Assembly (NCBI GenBank): GCA_910586405.1
Contig: CAJUII010000037.1
Span: 1-25,103, forward strand
From: an uncultured Lachnospiraceae bacterium
GTDB lineage: Bacteria; Bacillota; Clostridia; Lachnospirales; Lachnospiraceae
Direction of reading: 5' to 3'
Length of the DNA: 25,103 bases
The translations under genes were made by a program, and so were the position numbers. Shown one piece after another: positions 15,000 to 23,717 of this stretch (the first letter of the stretch is position 1; each line of letters starts with the position of its first letter). The notes below the pieces were generated by a model. The model saw only the letters and a program-made list of their open reading frames with translations, was not told the DNA's origin and did not search any database.

Positions 15000-16694
15000 A
15001 TGATAACGGCAAAATCAATTAAAATCGAGCTTCACATCGATTTAAAAAACAGAGACAGGCTTATGTGGAATGATCTACAAGACAGCAAAGAGACACTCAC
15101 CAAAAAAGCCGCAAAGGTGCTGGGCATCAAGCCGGCAGATATCGCTGAGCTATGTATCTTAAAACATTCCATAGATGCGCGGAAAAAGCCGCAGCTTTTT
15201 CAGGTCTATACGCTAGGAATAACATTGAACAATCAAAAATTAGAAGAAAAAGTCGTAAAGCGCTGTAAGGACAATCAAGTCACACTCTATGCAGAAGATG
15301 CGTATGCGTTTCCGGCAGCGGGACCTGCGACGCTGCCATACCGACCTGTCGTGATCGGCACAGGACCCGCAGGGCTTTTCTGCGGATACATGCTTGCAAA
15401 GCATGGTTATCAGCCGATTTTGCTGGAGCGTGGTTTTGATGTGGATACCAGGACGCGGGATGTGGAGGCATACTGGAACGGCGGCAGGCTGAATCCTGAA
15501 TCGAACGTACAGTTTGGTGAGGGCGGCGCGGGCACTTTCTCCGATGGAAAGCTCAATACGTTGGTGAAGGATAAAAATGGCAGAAATAAAGAAGTGCTTA
15601 GAGTTTTTGTCGAGTGTGGCGCACCAGCGCATATTCTATATGAAAATAAGCCACATATAGGGACAGATATCTTAAAGCAGGTGATAGTTCGTATGCGCAG
15701 CTTTATTACAGATAATGGCGGAACTGTCCGGTTTGGGGCAAAAGTGACTGGATTTCAGGTAACAGAGAATGCGCTGTGTGCCGTCGAAGTCAATCACAGT
15801 GAATGGATTCAAACGACGCAGGCAGTGTTGGCAGTCGGACACAGCGCTCGAGATACGTTTACATACTTGAACGAGATGCATGTACCGATGGAGGCAAAAG
15901 CTTTTGCAGTTGGAATGCGGGTGGAGCATCCGCAGCGGCTTGTGAACGGGTGTATGTATGGTGAGGAGCAGGGCAGTCTGCTTCCGGCAGCGCCGTACAA
16001 GCTGACTGCGCAGACCAGTACAGGGCGCGGCGTCTATTCGTTCTGCATGTGTCCGGGCGGTTTTGTAGTTGATGCGTCGAGTGAGCCACAGCAGATTGCA
16101 GTGAATGGTATGAGTTATGCGGACAGGGGCGGCAGCCATGCAAATAGTGCCATTATCGTGCAGGTCACGCCAGAGGATTACGGCGCAGATGGTCCACTTG
16201 CCGGAATTTCGTTCCAGAGACAGCTTGAAAAAAAGGCATATGCGCTTGGACATGGCAGTGTTCCAGTACAGTATTATGGAGATTTTGTTAAAAATGTATC
16301 GTCCGAGAACAAAGAGCACTGCGAAAAGCCGTGTATTAAGGGGACCTATGAGCTGACAAATCTAAGAGGACTGCTGCCGGATGCGTGCGAAGCGGCATTT
16401 ATGGAGGGAATGGTGCAGTTTGACAGGACAATCCCAGGATTTGCGGGAGATGAGGCAATATTAGCTGGAATTGAAAGCAGGACATCATCGCCTGTGAGGA
16501 TACTCAGGGACGAGACGCGCCAAAGCCCAGCGGTGAGGGGCTTGTATCCATGTGGTGAGGGTGCTGGATATGCGGGCGGCATCACGTCTGCGGCGATGGA
16601 TGGCATTCTGATCGCCGAGCAGATCGCACAGGAATTTCAGCCGTTTCGTCACGGATCGCTTCAGAACACGAACAATGATGAAAATTTGAATTAA
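15000..16694 (+). CDS. COG2509-type FAD-dependent dehydrogenase
   Basis: A 564-residue predicted cytoplasmic flavoprotein. Residues ~1-95 form the small N-terminal domain typical of this group (KKAAKVLGI...ELCILKHSIDARKKP). The dinucleotide-binding motif follows at about 117 (VVIGTGPAGLFCGYMLAKHGY...LLERG). The family-specific NVQFGEGGAGTFSDGKLNT is near 175, and the C-terminal FAD-binding YPCGEGAGYAGGITSAAMDG is near 520. The family is common in clostridia but its substrate is not established. AGGAG at 14991-14995 is 4 bases before ATG 15000. It is the second flavoprotein in a row, which may mean a shared redox role, though the two differ in family. Confidence 0.9.
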   Translation: MITAKSIKIELHIDLKNRDRLMWNDLQDSKETLTKKAAKVLGIKPADIAELCILKHSIDARKKPQLFQVYTLGITLNNQKLEEKVVKRCKDNQVTLYAEDAYAFPAAGPATLPYRPVVIGTGPAGLFCGYMLAKHGYQPILLERGFDVDTRTRDVEAYWNGGRLNPESNVQFGEGGAGTFSDGKLNTLVKDKNGRNKEVLRVFVECGAPAHILYENKPHIGTDILKQVIVRMRSFITDNGGTVRFGAKVTGFQVTENALCAVEVNHSEWIQTTQAVLAVGHSARDTFTYLNEMHVPMEAKAFAVGMRVEHPQRLVNGCMYGEEQGSLLPAAPYKLTAQTSTGRGVYSFCMCPGGFVVDASSEPQQIAVNGMSYADRGGSHANSAIIVQVTPEDYGADGPLAGISFQRQLEKKAYALGHGSVPVQYYGDFVKNVSSENKEHCEKPCIKGTYELTNLRGLLPDACEAAFMEGMVQFDRTIPGFAGDEAILAGIESRTSSPVRILRDETRQSPAVRGLYPCGEGAGYAGGITSAAMDGILIAEQIAQEFQPFRHGSLQNTNNDENLN

Positions 16695-16788
16695 AGCTGG
16701 ACTTATAATTGAAATAGAATTAAAATAAAAAGGATTATGATAAATTGATTCATATGAAATTCAATGGAACATACGGAGGCGGAATACA

Positions 16789-17646
16789 GTGGAAGAGTTA
16801 CGTGCGAAATTAAAGAACAAGAAAAGAGTGGTTGTAAAGATTGGGTCCTCCTCCTTGCAGCACCCAGAGACAGGAGACTTAGATTTCACCAAGATGGACA
16901 TACTGGTCCGAGAGCTCTGCAATATCAGAAATCAGGGAAAGGATGTCATCCTTGTGACATCGGGGGCAATCGGATGCGGCAGGAAGTCCCTGCATATCAA
17001 ACCACCGCTTACCATCGCGCAGAAGCAGGCGTGTGCAGCGATTGGCCAGGCAAGGCTTATGACGACTTATCAGCGGATTTTCTCGGAGTACAGTCATCAG
17101 GCAGCACAGATTCTGCTCACCAGAAATACGATCGAGGCGGATTTAAACAGGCACAATGCACAGAATACCTTTAATGAACTGCTTGCGATGGAAGTGATTC
17201 CTGTTGTGAATGAGAATGATACGATCTCGACTTTTGAGGTGGAGGACGTGATCGGTGACAACGATACGCTCTCCGCGATCGTCACGGCACTCACTGGTGC
17301 AGATTTGTTAATTTTGTTGTCAGATATCGACGGGCTCTACACCGATGACCCGCGGCAGAATCCTGACGCAGCGTTTATCGCACAGGTGGACAATATCACA
17401 GAAGATCTGCTTAGAATGGGGAAGGCATCGACAGGAAGCAGCGTTGGCACAGGAGGCATGGAAACTAAGCTTATGGCGGCGCGGATTGCGACTTACTCTG
17501 GTGCGGATATGGTCATTGCAAACGGTGGCGATGTGCGTGTGATTCACCGCATTATGGAAGGCAGAAATTACGGGACGATATTCAAGGCAAACAAGGATGA
17601 GAACTTTAACTTTACGGATATAGATAAAATCAAATTTAACTTATAA
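16789..17646 (+). CDS. proB: Glutamate 5-kinase
   Basis: Catalyses the first step of proline synthesis, ATP-dependent phosphorylation of glutamate. The 285-residue protein is the short form with the amino-acid-kinase domain only; the C-terminal PUA domain of E. coli ProB is absent. Motifs in order are VVKIGSSSL (phosphate loop), VTSGAIGCGRK, NENDTIST...GDNDTLSA (glutamate site), LLSDIDGLYTDDPR, and GTGGMETKLMAARIA. GTG 16789 is the start; GGAGGC at 16775-16780 lies 8 bases upstream. An overlapping open frame from 16764 is a shadow. proA lies downstream, separated by four genes. Confidence 0.96.
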   Translation: MEELRAKLKNKKRVVVKIGSSSLQHPETGDLDFTKMDILVRELCNIRNQGKDVILVTSGAIGCGRKSLHIKPPLTIAQKQACAAIGQARLMTTYQRIFSEYSHQAAQILLTRNTIEADLNRHNAQNTFNELLAMEVIPVVNENDTISTFEVEDVIGDNDTLSAIVTALTGADLLILLSDIDGLYTDDPRQNPDAAFIAQVDNITEDLLRMGKASTGSSVGTGGMETKLMAARIATYSGADMVIANGGDVRVIHRIMEGRNYGTIFKANKDENFNFTDIDKIKFNL

Positions 17647-17668
17647 ATTTGTAGCAGGAGGTAATTTG

Positions 17669-19267
17669 TTGTCAGAAAAATCCACACAGATAAAACAAGA
17701 AATAAAGGATACAATACATAAGGTAAAGAAAACCAGTGTGCGGAGCATCGTCACAGGACGGATTGTTTCTATATTGCCTGTAGTGCTTTTGCAGGGACTG
17801 ATTATCTATGTGCTGGCGAAGTGGCTTGTGCCGTTCGCCACTATGTTTTACAGTATTTTGTCAGTGTTGTCTGCGCTGTTTGTCCTTTTTCTCATCTCAA
17901 AAAGGGACGAGGGCGCCTACAAGATGTTGTGGCTGCTGGTGATGTTTGTGACACCGCTGCCAGGGGCGTTAATGTATCTGCTCTACGGTAACAAAAAGAC
18001 AGGAAAAGTGCTGGAGAAAAGGCTAAATGCAGTCCATGACAGCCTTCCAATCACGTTGCCCGAGGATGAGTGGGTCCAGCGTGAGCTAGAGCAGGAGGAT
18101 AAACGGATTGCACAAACTTTTGCTTATGTCAAACAGATCACAGGTTTTCCGATATTAAGAAATGACACAGCACAGTATTATCCTGTGGGAGAGCTTTTGT
18201 TTGAACAGATGCTTTCCGCCTTAAAAGAGGCGAAGCGGTATGTGTTTATCGAGTATTTTATTGTGCAGGAGGGCATTCTTTGGCAGTCGATGGTGAATGT
18301 CATGGAGCAGAAAGTGCAGGAGGGTGTGGATATTCGGGTTCTGTATGATGATATCGGCAGTATTGGCACCTTTTCGCATAGAAATCGTGTATCCCTCTTG
18401 AAAAAGGGGATTAAGTGCGAGAAGTTCAATCCAATGATTGTGTTAAGCGGCGCTCTAAATAACAGGGATCACCGCAAGATTATGGTGGTAGACGGTGTCG
18501 TGGCATTTAGCGGCGGTATCAATCTGGCAGACGAGTATATCAATGAAGAACATCCTTTTGGACATTGGAAGGACATTGGGTTTAAGATTACTGGCGATGC
18601 CATCCGAAGCTATGCTTATATGTTTACGGAGTTTTGGAACGCCTCCTCCTTTGACAAGATCACAAGGGAATTAATCGGTGATGATTACGATCTGATTCGG
18701 GGGCAGTGCAGGCAGGATTTTGACGGGTATGTACAGCCATACTACGATTCGCCAAATAGGGAGGAGGCCGCGAGCAATAATCTTTTTATAGATTTGCTTG
18801 GTCAGTCAAAGAATTATGTATGGTTTTACACGCCTTATCTATTGCTGGGTGACGGTCTGCGAGATGCGTTTGTGCGGGCTGCAAAGCGCGGTGTTGATGT
18901 GCGGATTATCATGCCTGGAATCCCGGATAAGAAGGTAGTGTATCGCATGTCGAGAAGTTATTATTGTGATTTGCTTGAAGCGGGTGTAAGGATTTTTGAA
19001 TATACGCCGGGATTTGTCCATGCCAAGGCGTGTCTTGTTGATGACTGTATTGGTTCTGTCGGCACCGTGAATCTCGACTATAGAAGTCTGTATCTGCATT
19101 ACGAGTGCAATGCGTTATTTTATAGAGCTTCGCTCCTCTCCGACCTGAAGGAAGATTTGGAAGCATCTATGAAGGTCAGCAGAGAGCGCACATTGCAGGA
19201 TGAAAATAAAGGATTGGTACACAACATCGTTGATGGTGTGCTGCGCATTTTTGCACCTTTAGTTTAG
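17669..19267 (+). CDS. cls: Cardiolipin synthase (phospholipase D superfamily)
   Basis: Joins two phosphatidylglycerol molecules to form cardiolipin at the inner face of the membrane. The ~532-residue protein has two or three N-terminal membrane helices (residues ~30-115), then two PLD domains. The first HKD motif is HRKIMVVD followed by FSGGINLADEY (about 271 on); the second is HAKACLVDD followed by SVGTVNLDYRS (about 450 on). Both catalytic sets are intact. Two TTG codons are possible starts; 17669 is preferred because AGGAGG at 17656-17661 then has 7-base spacing, against 4 for 17666. The gene follows proB by 22 bases. Confidence 0.94.
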   Translation: MSEKSTQIKQEIKDTIHKVKKTSVRSIVTGRIVSILPVVLLQGLIIYVLAKWLVPFATMFYSILSVLSALFVLFLISKRDEGAYKMLWLLVMFVTPLPGALMYLLYGNKKTGKVLEKRLNAVHDSLPITLPEDEWVQRELEQEDKRIAQTFAYVKQITGFPILRNDTAQYYPVGELLFEQMLSALKEAKRYVFIEYFIVQEGILWQSMVNVMEQKVQEGVDIRVLYDDIGSIGTFSHRNRVSLLKKGIKCEKFNPMIVLSGALNNRDHRKIMVVDGVVAFSGGINLADEYINEEHPFGHWKDIGFKITGDAIRSYAYMFTEFWNASSFDKITRELIGDDYDLIRGQCRQDFDGYVQPYYDSPNREEAASNNLFIDLLGQSKNYVWFYTPYLLLGDGLRDAFVRAAKRGVDVRIIMPGIPDKKVVYRMSRSYYCDLLEAGVRIFEYTPGFVHAKACLVDDCIGSVGTVNLDYRSLYLHYECNALFYRASLLSDLKEDLEASMKVSRERTLQDENKGLVHNIVDGVLRIFAPLV

Positions 19268-19274
19268 CGTGAGA

Positions 19275-19300
19275 AGAAATGCCGTATTTCAGGCATTTCT
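19275..19300 (+). terminator. Hairpin after cls, possible terminator
   Basis: AGAAATGCC (19275-19283) pairs perfectly with GGCATTTCT (19292-19300) around an 8-base loop, 7 bases after the cls stop. The sequence after it is CATCTGGATTT, so the T-tract is poor. Partial termination is likely at best. Confidence 0.5.
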
Positions 19301-19378
19301 CATCTGGATTTGAGAGTCCGCGAAGCGGAATCATGGTGGTTAGAATGTGTATTGGGTATAGAAAGGAAAGATAAAGAT

Positions 19379-20200
19379 ATGTTTATAGGAAATCATCTGT
19401 CCTCGGCGGACGGTTATGAGATTATGGGAAAGGCGGCGTTGAAATTAGGGGGAAACACCTTCGCATTTTTTACAAGAAATCCAAGAGGCGGTGCGGTCAA
19501 GGCACATGATCCGGAGGATGCCGCAAGGCTGTGCAAATTGATGGAGGCGCATCAATTTGGCAAGCTGGTGGCACATGCGCCGTATACACTAAATGTATGT
19601 TCTGACAAAGAAAAAATCAGAAACTTTTCTCGTGAGGCGATGGCAGAAGATTTGAGACGTATGGAGTATCTCCCTGGCAACTACTATAATTTCCATCCCG
19701 GCTCGCATGTAGGACAGGGAACAGAAGCAGCAATTCCAATGATTGCAGATGCCATCAACTATGCCGTAAAACCGGAGTACACTACAATGGTTCTCTTAGA
19801 GACGATGGCAGGAAAGGGCTCAGAGGTTGGGCGAAGCTTTGAGGAACTGCGTGCGATTCTGAATCTCGTCAAATATCCAGAGAGAGTGGGTGTGTGTTTT
19901 GATACCTGTCATGTGTGGGACGGCGGATATGATATTGTCACAAATCTCGACGGCGTGCTGAAGGAATTTGATGAGATTATAGGGCTTGACCGGCTCAAGG
20001 CAGTGCACTTCAATGACAGCATGAATGGGTGTGGTTCCCACAAAGACCGTCATCAAAAAATCGGTCAGGGTGAGATTGGCATGGAGGCATTGAAGGCGGT
20101 GGCAAAACACCCGTTGCTTCAAGACAAGCCGTTTATCCTAGAGACACCAAATGACGATGAAGGGTACGTCAAAGAAATTGCCATGGTTCGCGGCTGGTAA
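19379..20200 (+). CDS. nfo: Endonuclease IV (AP endonuclease)
   Basis: Cuts DNA 5' to abasic sites in base-excision repair, using a tri-zinc TIM barrel. The protein is 273 residues, normal for the family. Counterparts of all nine E. coli zinc ligands can be seen: His in AHAPYTLN, His in NFHPGSHVGQG, Glu in LLETMAGKG, Asp and His in CFDTCHVWDGGYD, His in VHFNDS, Asp and His in HKDRHQKIGQG, and Glu in LETPNDDEGY. ATG 19379 is preferred: GAAAGGAAAG at 19361-19370 is 8 bases upstream and the product then starts at the conserved MFIGNHLSSADG. The frame is open upstream to 19310, but that extension does not belong to the family. Confidence 0.95.
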   Translation: MFIGNHLSSADGYEIMGKAALKLGGNTFAFFTRNPRGGAVKAHDPEDAARLCKLMEAHQFGKLVAHAPYTLNVCSDKEKIRNFSREAMAEDLRRMEYLPGNYYNFHPGSHVGQGTEAAIPMIADAINYAVKPEYTTMVLLETMAGKGSEVGRSFEELRAILNLVKYPERVGVCFDTCHVWDGGYDIVTNLDGVLKEFDEIIGLDRLKAVHFNDSMNGCGSHKDRHQKIGQGEIGMEALKAVAKHPLLQDKPFILETPNDDEGYVKEIAMVRGW

Positions 20201-20255
20201 CTTTCTGGACAATTTTTGAAATTAGATATTGCAAAGGGTATGGCTGAGGGTTAAT

Positions 20256-20474
20256 ATGAATATAGAGGAAAAAATAAAACGCATCAATGAACTGTATCAC
20301 AAATCGCAGGCGGAGGGACTTACAGAGGAGGAAAAGGCAGAACAGGCTGCGCTGCGTGCAGAGTATATAGCGAGTGTGCGCAACAATCTGAGAGGACAGT
20401 TGGATAACATTTCCATCAAGGAGCAGGATGGAAGCATTACAAATCTCGGTGAGAAGAGAGCTAAAAACACATGA
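20256..20474 (+). CDS. DUF896 family protein (YnzC-like)
   Basis: A 72-residue, charged, helical protein matching DUF896: MNIEEKIKRINELYHKSQ, then GLTEEEKAEQAALRAEYI, then a short tail. B. subtilis relatives (YnzC) are small cytoplasmic proteins of unknown function; in some strains they are tied to the SOS region. ATG 20256 is chosen, with GAGGG at 20246-20250, 5 bases upstream. It sits between nfo and the folate gene, so is likely in a shared transcript. Confidence 0.9.
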   Translation: MNIEEKIKRINELYHKSQAEGLTEEEKAEQAALRAEYIASVRNNLRGQLDNISIKEQDGSITNLGEKRAKNT

Positions 20475-20500
20475 CATAATGAGTATCATGGGGTAACGAA

Positions 20501-21082
20501 ATGGAAACCAAAGCAGAGATAAGAAAACGAATACTTGAGGTCCGTAAGGGGCTGACGGATGAGGAGATTGCGGCGAAGAGTGAGTCAATCGTACAGAAAG
20601 TGATCAAGACGCCAGAGTACAGGGAGGCGGACAATGTATTACTGTATGCTGATTATTGCAGGGAGGTCATGACACGAGGTATTTTTGAGGATGCCCTTCT
20701 TCACAGAAAGAAGATCTATTTTCCACGTGTGGACAAGATGACAAACACCATGGAATTTTATCAGGTAATCTCCATTCGACAGCTTGAACGGGGATATATG
20801 GATATTCTCGAACCGAGAGAGGACCACCACACCCGTTATAAATTCCAGCCCAGAGAGGACACGCTGGTGGTTCTGCCAGGTGTGGCGTTTGATACGTCGG
20901 GGTATCGTATAGGATACGGAAAAGGGTTTTATGACAGATATCTGGCAAACAAACGGCAGATTTCCACGATGGCACTGGCGTTTGCCTGCCAGTTAGTCGA
21001 TGAAATCCCACGAAACGAACACGATATCAAGATGGACAAAATTGTGACGGAGGAGATTATCTATTCGTTTTTGAGGATATAA
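20501..21082 (+). CDS. 5-Formyltetrahydrofolate cyclo-ligase
   Basis: Converts 5-formyl-THF to 5,10-methenyl-THF with ATP, returning storage folate to one-carbon metabolism. The 193-residue protein carries the family start ETKAEIRKRILEVRKGLTDEEI and the signature VVLPGVAFDTSGYRIGYGKGFYDRYL (from about residue 122), including the GxGxGxYDR phosphate-binding loop. The ribosome binding site is poor (GGGG about 7 bases before ATG 20501), and the gene follows the DUF896 gene by 26 bases. Confidence 0.93.
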   Translation: METKAEIRKRILEVRKGLTDEEIAAKSESIVQKVIKTPEYREADNVLLYADYCREVMTRGIFEDALLHRKKIYFPRVDKMTNTMEFYQVISIRQLERGYMDILEPREDHHTRYKFQPREDTLVVLPGVAFDTSGYRIGYGKGFYDRYLANKRQISTMALAFACQLVDEIPRNEHDIKMDKIVTEEIIYSFLRI

Positions 21083-21118
21083 TGTTGTGGAACAAATTAT
21101 TAGAATGGAGCATAGGTT

Positions 21119-22396
21119 ATGACAATAAAAGAAAAAGCAGCAGCGATGAAGCTTGACAGCACATTGATGGCTTCTAAGCCTGCCAAGATGAGAAACTGCG
21201 CACTGTCAGCGATTATTAAGGCTTTACAGGCAAATCAGGACGAGATATATCGTGCGAACGAACAGGATTTGGCAGAGGCGGCAGAACAGCATGTTCCAGA
21301 AGCGGTTGTAAAGCGGTTAAAATTTTCACCGCAGAAGCTATCTGACGTGGTAAAAGGCATTGAAGACCTGATTGCTATGCCGGACAAGGTCTTCGAGACA
21401 CAGCTTGTCCGTGAGCTTGACGAGGGATTAACGCTTGTCCGTGAAAGCTGTCCCATCGGCGTTATCGGTGTCATCTTTGAGGCGAGGCCGGATGCAATGG
21501 TACAGATTGCCTGCCTGTGTATCAAGAGCGGCAACTGTGCGATCTTGAAGGGTGGAAGTGAGACAAAGCACACGAATAAGCTCTTGTTTACACTGATTTC
21601 GCAGGCTGCCAGAGAGAGCGGTCTGCCGGAGAACTGTCTTTTTCAGGCGGAACTGCGCGACGAGATTTCGGAGCTGTTGTCATGCCATGAATCCGTTGAT
21701 TTACTGATACCGAGAGGCTCCAATGCCTTTGTGCAGTATATTATGAACAATACAAAGATTCCTGTCATGGGACATGCGGACGGCATATGTCATATTTATG
21801 TGGACAAATTGTTTGACATTGACAAGGCGATTCCGGTTCTCATTGACGCCAAGACACAGTATACGGCAGCGTGCAATGCGGTGGAGACGCTGCTGGTGCA
21901 CACAGACGCAGTGGATGCGCTGATGCCGCGGCTGCACAAGGCATTCAAGGAACATCATATCGAGCTGCGCGCCACGGCGGACATTGCCGAGCGGTATGAG
22001 AGTGTGCCGGCGACCGATGAGGATTTTCAAACAGAGTATCTGGATTTGATTCTCTCGGCAAAGACTGTGGCAAATATTGATGAGGCAATAGTACATATCA
22101 ACAAATATGGTTCCCATCACACGGATTGTATTCTGACAGAGGACCAGGAAGCAGCAGAATATTTTATGCGAATGGTTGATTCCGCAGGCGTGTATCAGAA
22201 CTGTTCAACGCGCTTTGCAGATGGATTCCGCTATGGTTTTGGCGCAGAGGTGGGCATCAGTACCGGAAAACTTCATGCAAGAGGACCTGTGGGTATCGAG
22301 GGACTGCTGACCTACAAATACAAGCTTTATGGAAATGGGCAGATCGTTTCGGATTATGCTTCAGGAAAAAAAGAATTTCACTTTAAAGATAGATGA
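21119..22396 (+). CDS. proA: Gamma-glutamyl phosphate reductase (glutamate-5-semialdehyde dehydrogenase)
   Basis: Second enzyme of proline synthesis; reduces glutamyl 5-phosphate to the semialdehyde with NADPH. The 425-residue length is typical. Visible landmarks are GVIFEARPDAMVQIACLCIKSGN, the LKGGSE loop, the catalytic Cys in YTAACNAVETLLVH, and the C-terminal FRYGFGAEVGISTGKLHARGP followed by GLLTYKY. GGAG at 21105-21108 is 10 bases before ATG 21119. It probably works with the proB product encoded upstream, although cls, nfo, the DUF896 gene and the folate gene lie between. Confidence 0.96.
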   Translation: MTIKEKAAAMKLDSTLMASKPAKMRNCALSAIIKALQANQDEIYRANEQDLAEAAEQHVPEAVVKRLKFSPQKLSDVVKGIEDLIAMPDKVFETQLVRELDEGLTLVRESCPIGVIGVIFEARPDAMVQIACLCIKSGNCAILKGGSETKHTNKLLFTLISQAARESGLPENCLFQAELRDEISELLSCHESVDLLIPRGSNAFVQYIMNNTKIPVMGHADGICHIYVDKLFDIDKAIPVLIDAKTQYTAACNAVETLLVHTDAVDALMPRLHKAFKEHHIELRATADIAERYESVPATDEDFQTEYLDLILSAKTVANIDEAIVHINKYGSHHTDCILTEDQEAAEYFMRMVDSAGVYQNCSTRFADGFRYGFGAEVGISTGKLHARGPVGIEGLLTYKYKLYGNGQIVSDYASGKKEFHFKDR

Positions 22397-22479
22397 AACT
22401 TCAGACCAAAGCGTCAGGAAAAGGGTCCTGTAGAACAAAGACGAGATGGAGTTTGAGATTGACAAGGGGGAAGATCACG

Positions 22480-23250
22480 ATGAAGATGAAATCAATTTTG
22501 CAAAAATGTAAAACTGGAATAACCTTGGCTATGTTGACAGCGGTTGTGGCATTGATAAATCCGCCCAGCACAGCACTTGCCTTTAATGTGACACCGATCA
22601 CAATGGTGGAGATGTACACGACATCAGGGACGCCAGTGTACGCGACGCCGGATGTATACTCACCGGTTGTAGTGTATCTGGAACGCTTTACCAATGTGCG
22701 TGTCTTTGGCATTACAGACAATGGATTTTATCAGGTAGATTTAAACGGAACCTATTATATACCAGGTCCTTTTATGGTGTCGCAAATTGAGCCGGCAAAG
22801 ACAGAGAAGCAGAAGGCGCTGGACAATTTAGATGATTTTACCGCGGCTTACAGGATGCAGCTTGAGTTTATGGAAAGCTACAGTGAGGACTTTGCGCTAA
22901 TCGATGTGACAGGTGATGGTATTCCTGAGATTTTTGACGATGCAGGAAGAGAAATCTATACGTATTATGACGAGCGTCCGGTGATGATCTATTACTCAGA
23001 TTATCCAGTGACCTTTTACTATTCCAAGAATGACAACAAACTGATGGGAAAATACACATGGAATAAGAACGAAATCTGGGAGGTTTACAACAAGGATGTC
23101 TCTCTGCTGCCGTGGGGACAATTTAAATGCGTTTCAACGAATGCATCGCCTTACAAAGGACATGCAGTAGCAGTTTCGCGGGAATACAAAAATGATGCGG
23201 AGACCAGAGCAGACCTTTACAACATACTGAAAAAGATTTTATCATTGTAG
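22480..23250 (+). CDS. Secreted protein with an SH3-like domain
   Basis: A 256-residue exported protein. The N-terminus has a basic start, a hydrophobic core (ITLAMLTAVVALI) and a likely signal peptidase site after STALA near residue 34. Residues ~37-95 (EMYTTSGTPVYATP...VYLERFTNVRVFG...GFYQVDLNGTYYIPG) look like a bacterial SH3-type domain, often used to bind the cell wall. The rest has a DVTGDGIPEIF segment, like EF-hand/VCBS-type Ca-binding loops, then a Tyr-rich beta region. ATG 22480 is preferred, with AAGGGGG at 22464-22470. A start at 22393 overlapping proA is open but would add an implausible basic leader and lacks a ribosome site. Its function is unknown. Confidence 0.75.
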   Translation: MKMKSILQKCKTGITLAMLTAVVALINPPSTALAFNVTPITMVEMYTTSGTPVYATPDVYSPVVVYLERFTNVRVFGITDNGFYQVDLNGTYYIPGPFMVSQIEPAKTEKQKALDNLDDFTAAYRMQLEFMESYSEDFALIDVTGDGIPEIFDDAGREIYTYYDERPVMIYYSDYPVTFYYSKNDNKLMGKYTWNKNEIWEVYNKDVSLLPWGQFKCVSTNASPYKGHAVAVSREYKNDAETRADLYNILKKILSL

Positions 23251-23260
23251 TTTATGAATC

Positions 23261-23291
23261 TTTAGAGCGCACCGAATAGGTGCGCTCTAAA
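23261..23291 (+). terminator. Perfect 13-bp inverted repeat between two genes, possible terminator
   Basis: TTTAGAGCGCACC (23261-23273) and GGTGCGCTCTAAA (23279-23291) pair perfectly around a 5-base loop GAATA, 10 bases after the preceding stop. The stem is GC-rich. The flanks are in the wrong order for a standard terminator on either strand: T-rich before and A-rich after. Confidence 0.5.
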
Positions 23292-23315
23292 AATATACGA
23301 GTGGAGGGGAAAGAG

Positions 23316-23537
23316 ATGTTTGGCAGAAAGACGTATGCGACGAAACAGAATGCTTCTTATGATAAAGAAAATCAAATACCAATTCTTAAGTGCAGCATTT
23401 GCAACAGCGAGCGTGTTGCAGGTTTCAAGAATATCCATACAGGAAAGTTTGAGGAGATTATGTTTATCAAAACAGATCGGGATTTGGAAGAATTTAAGTC
23501 AAAATATGGCGTGGAAACAATCGGGAAAGAATATTGA
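23316..23537 (+). CDS. Small CxxC protein
   Basis: A 73-residue cytoplasmic protein with one CxxC pair (ILKCSICNSERVAGF) near residue 26, followed by IHTGKFEEIMFIKTDRDLEEFKSKYG. The single pair could bind a metal as half of a site in a dimer, or form a redox disulfide. I recall similar short proteins as common in Lachnospiraceae, but no function is known to me. GGAGGGG at 23303-23309 is 6 bases before ATG 23316. A second frame open over the same bases to 23616 is a shadow. Confidence 0.7.
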   Translation: MFGRKTYATKQNASYDKENQIPILKCSICNSERVAGFKNIHTGKFEEIMFIKTDRDLEEFKSKYGVETIGKEY

Positions 23538-23717
23538 AAACATAGAATGGATTCCACAAGAACGCATACGAAAATACAGTTTTGCTTTTGAGGGAAAACG
23601 GGTGTTGATTGGGTGAGTGTGTAAAATAGGGTGGATTTTGCGAAAAACTGGCTGTAACAGAACATGCGTTATAATGTTATACTATCTATTGCTATTTTTA
23701 TTTAGGAGGAAAAGCAT
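23538..23717 (+). promoter_or_regulatory. Intergenic region with a candidate promoter for the haemerythrin-receiver gene
   Basis: Two -10-like hexamers, TATAAT (23670-23675) and TATACT (23678-23683), lie about 35-48 bases before the gene. No clear -35 is seen at 17 bases from either. No hairpin or RNA gene stands out elsewhere in the stretch. Confidence 0.35.

Noticed and set aside
16764..17174. 136-residue + strand frame overlapping proB
   Set aside because: It is in another frame from the clear kinase motifs of proB and has no recognisable domain.
22393..22479. Start of the secreted protein overlapping the proA stop
   Set aside because: The ATGA overlap looks like coupling, but there is no ribosome site and the added 29 residues would place a basic leader before a complete signal peptide starting at 22480.
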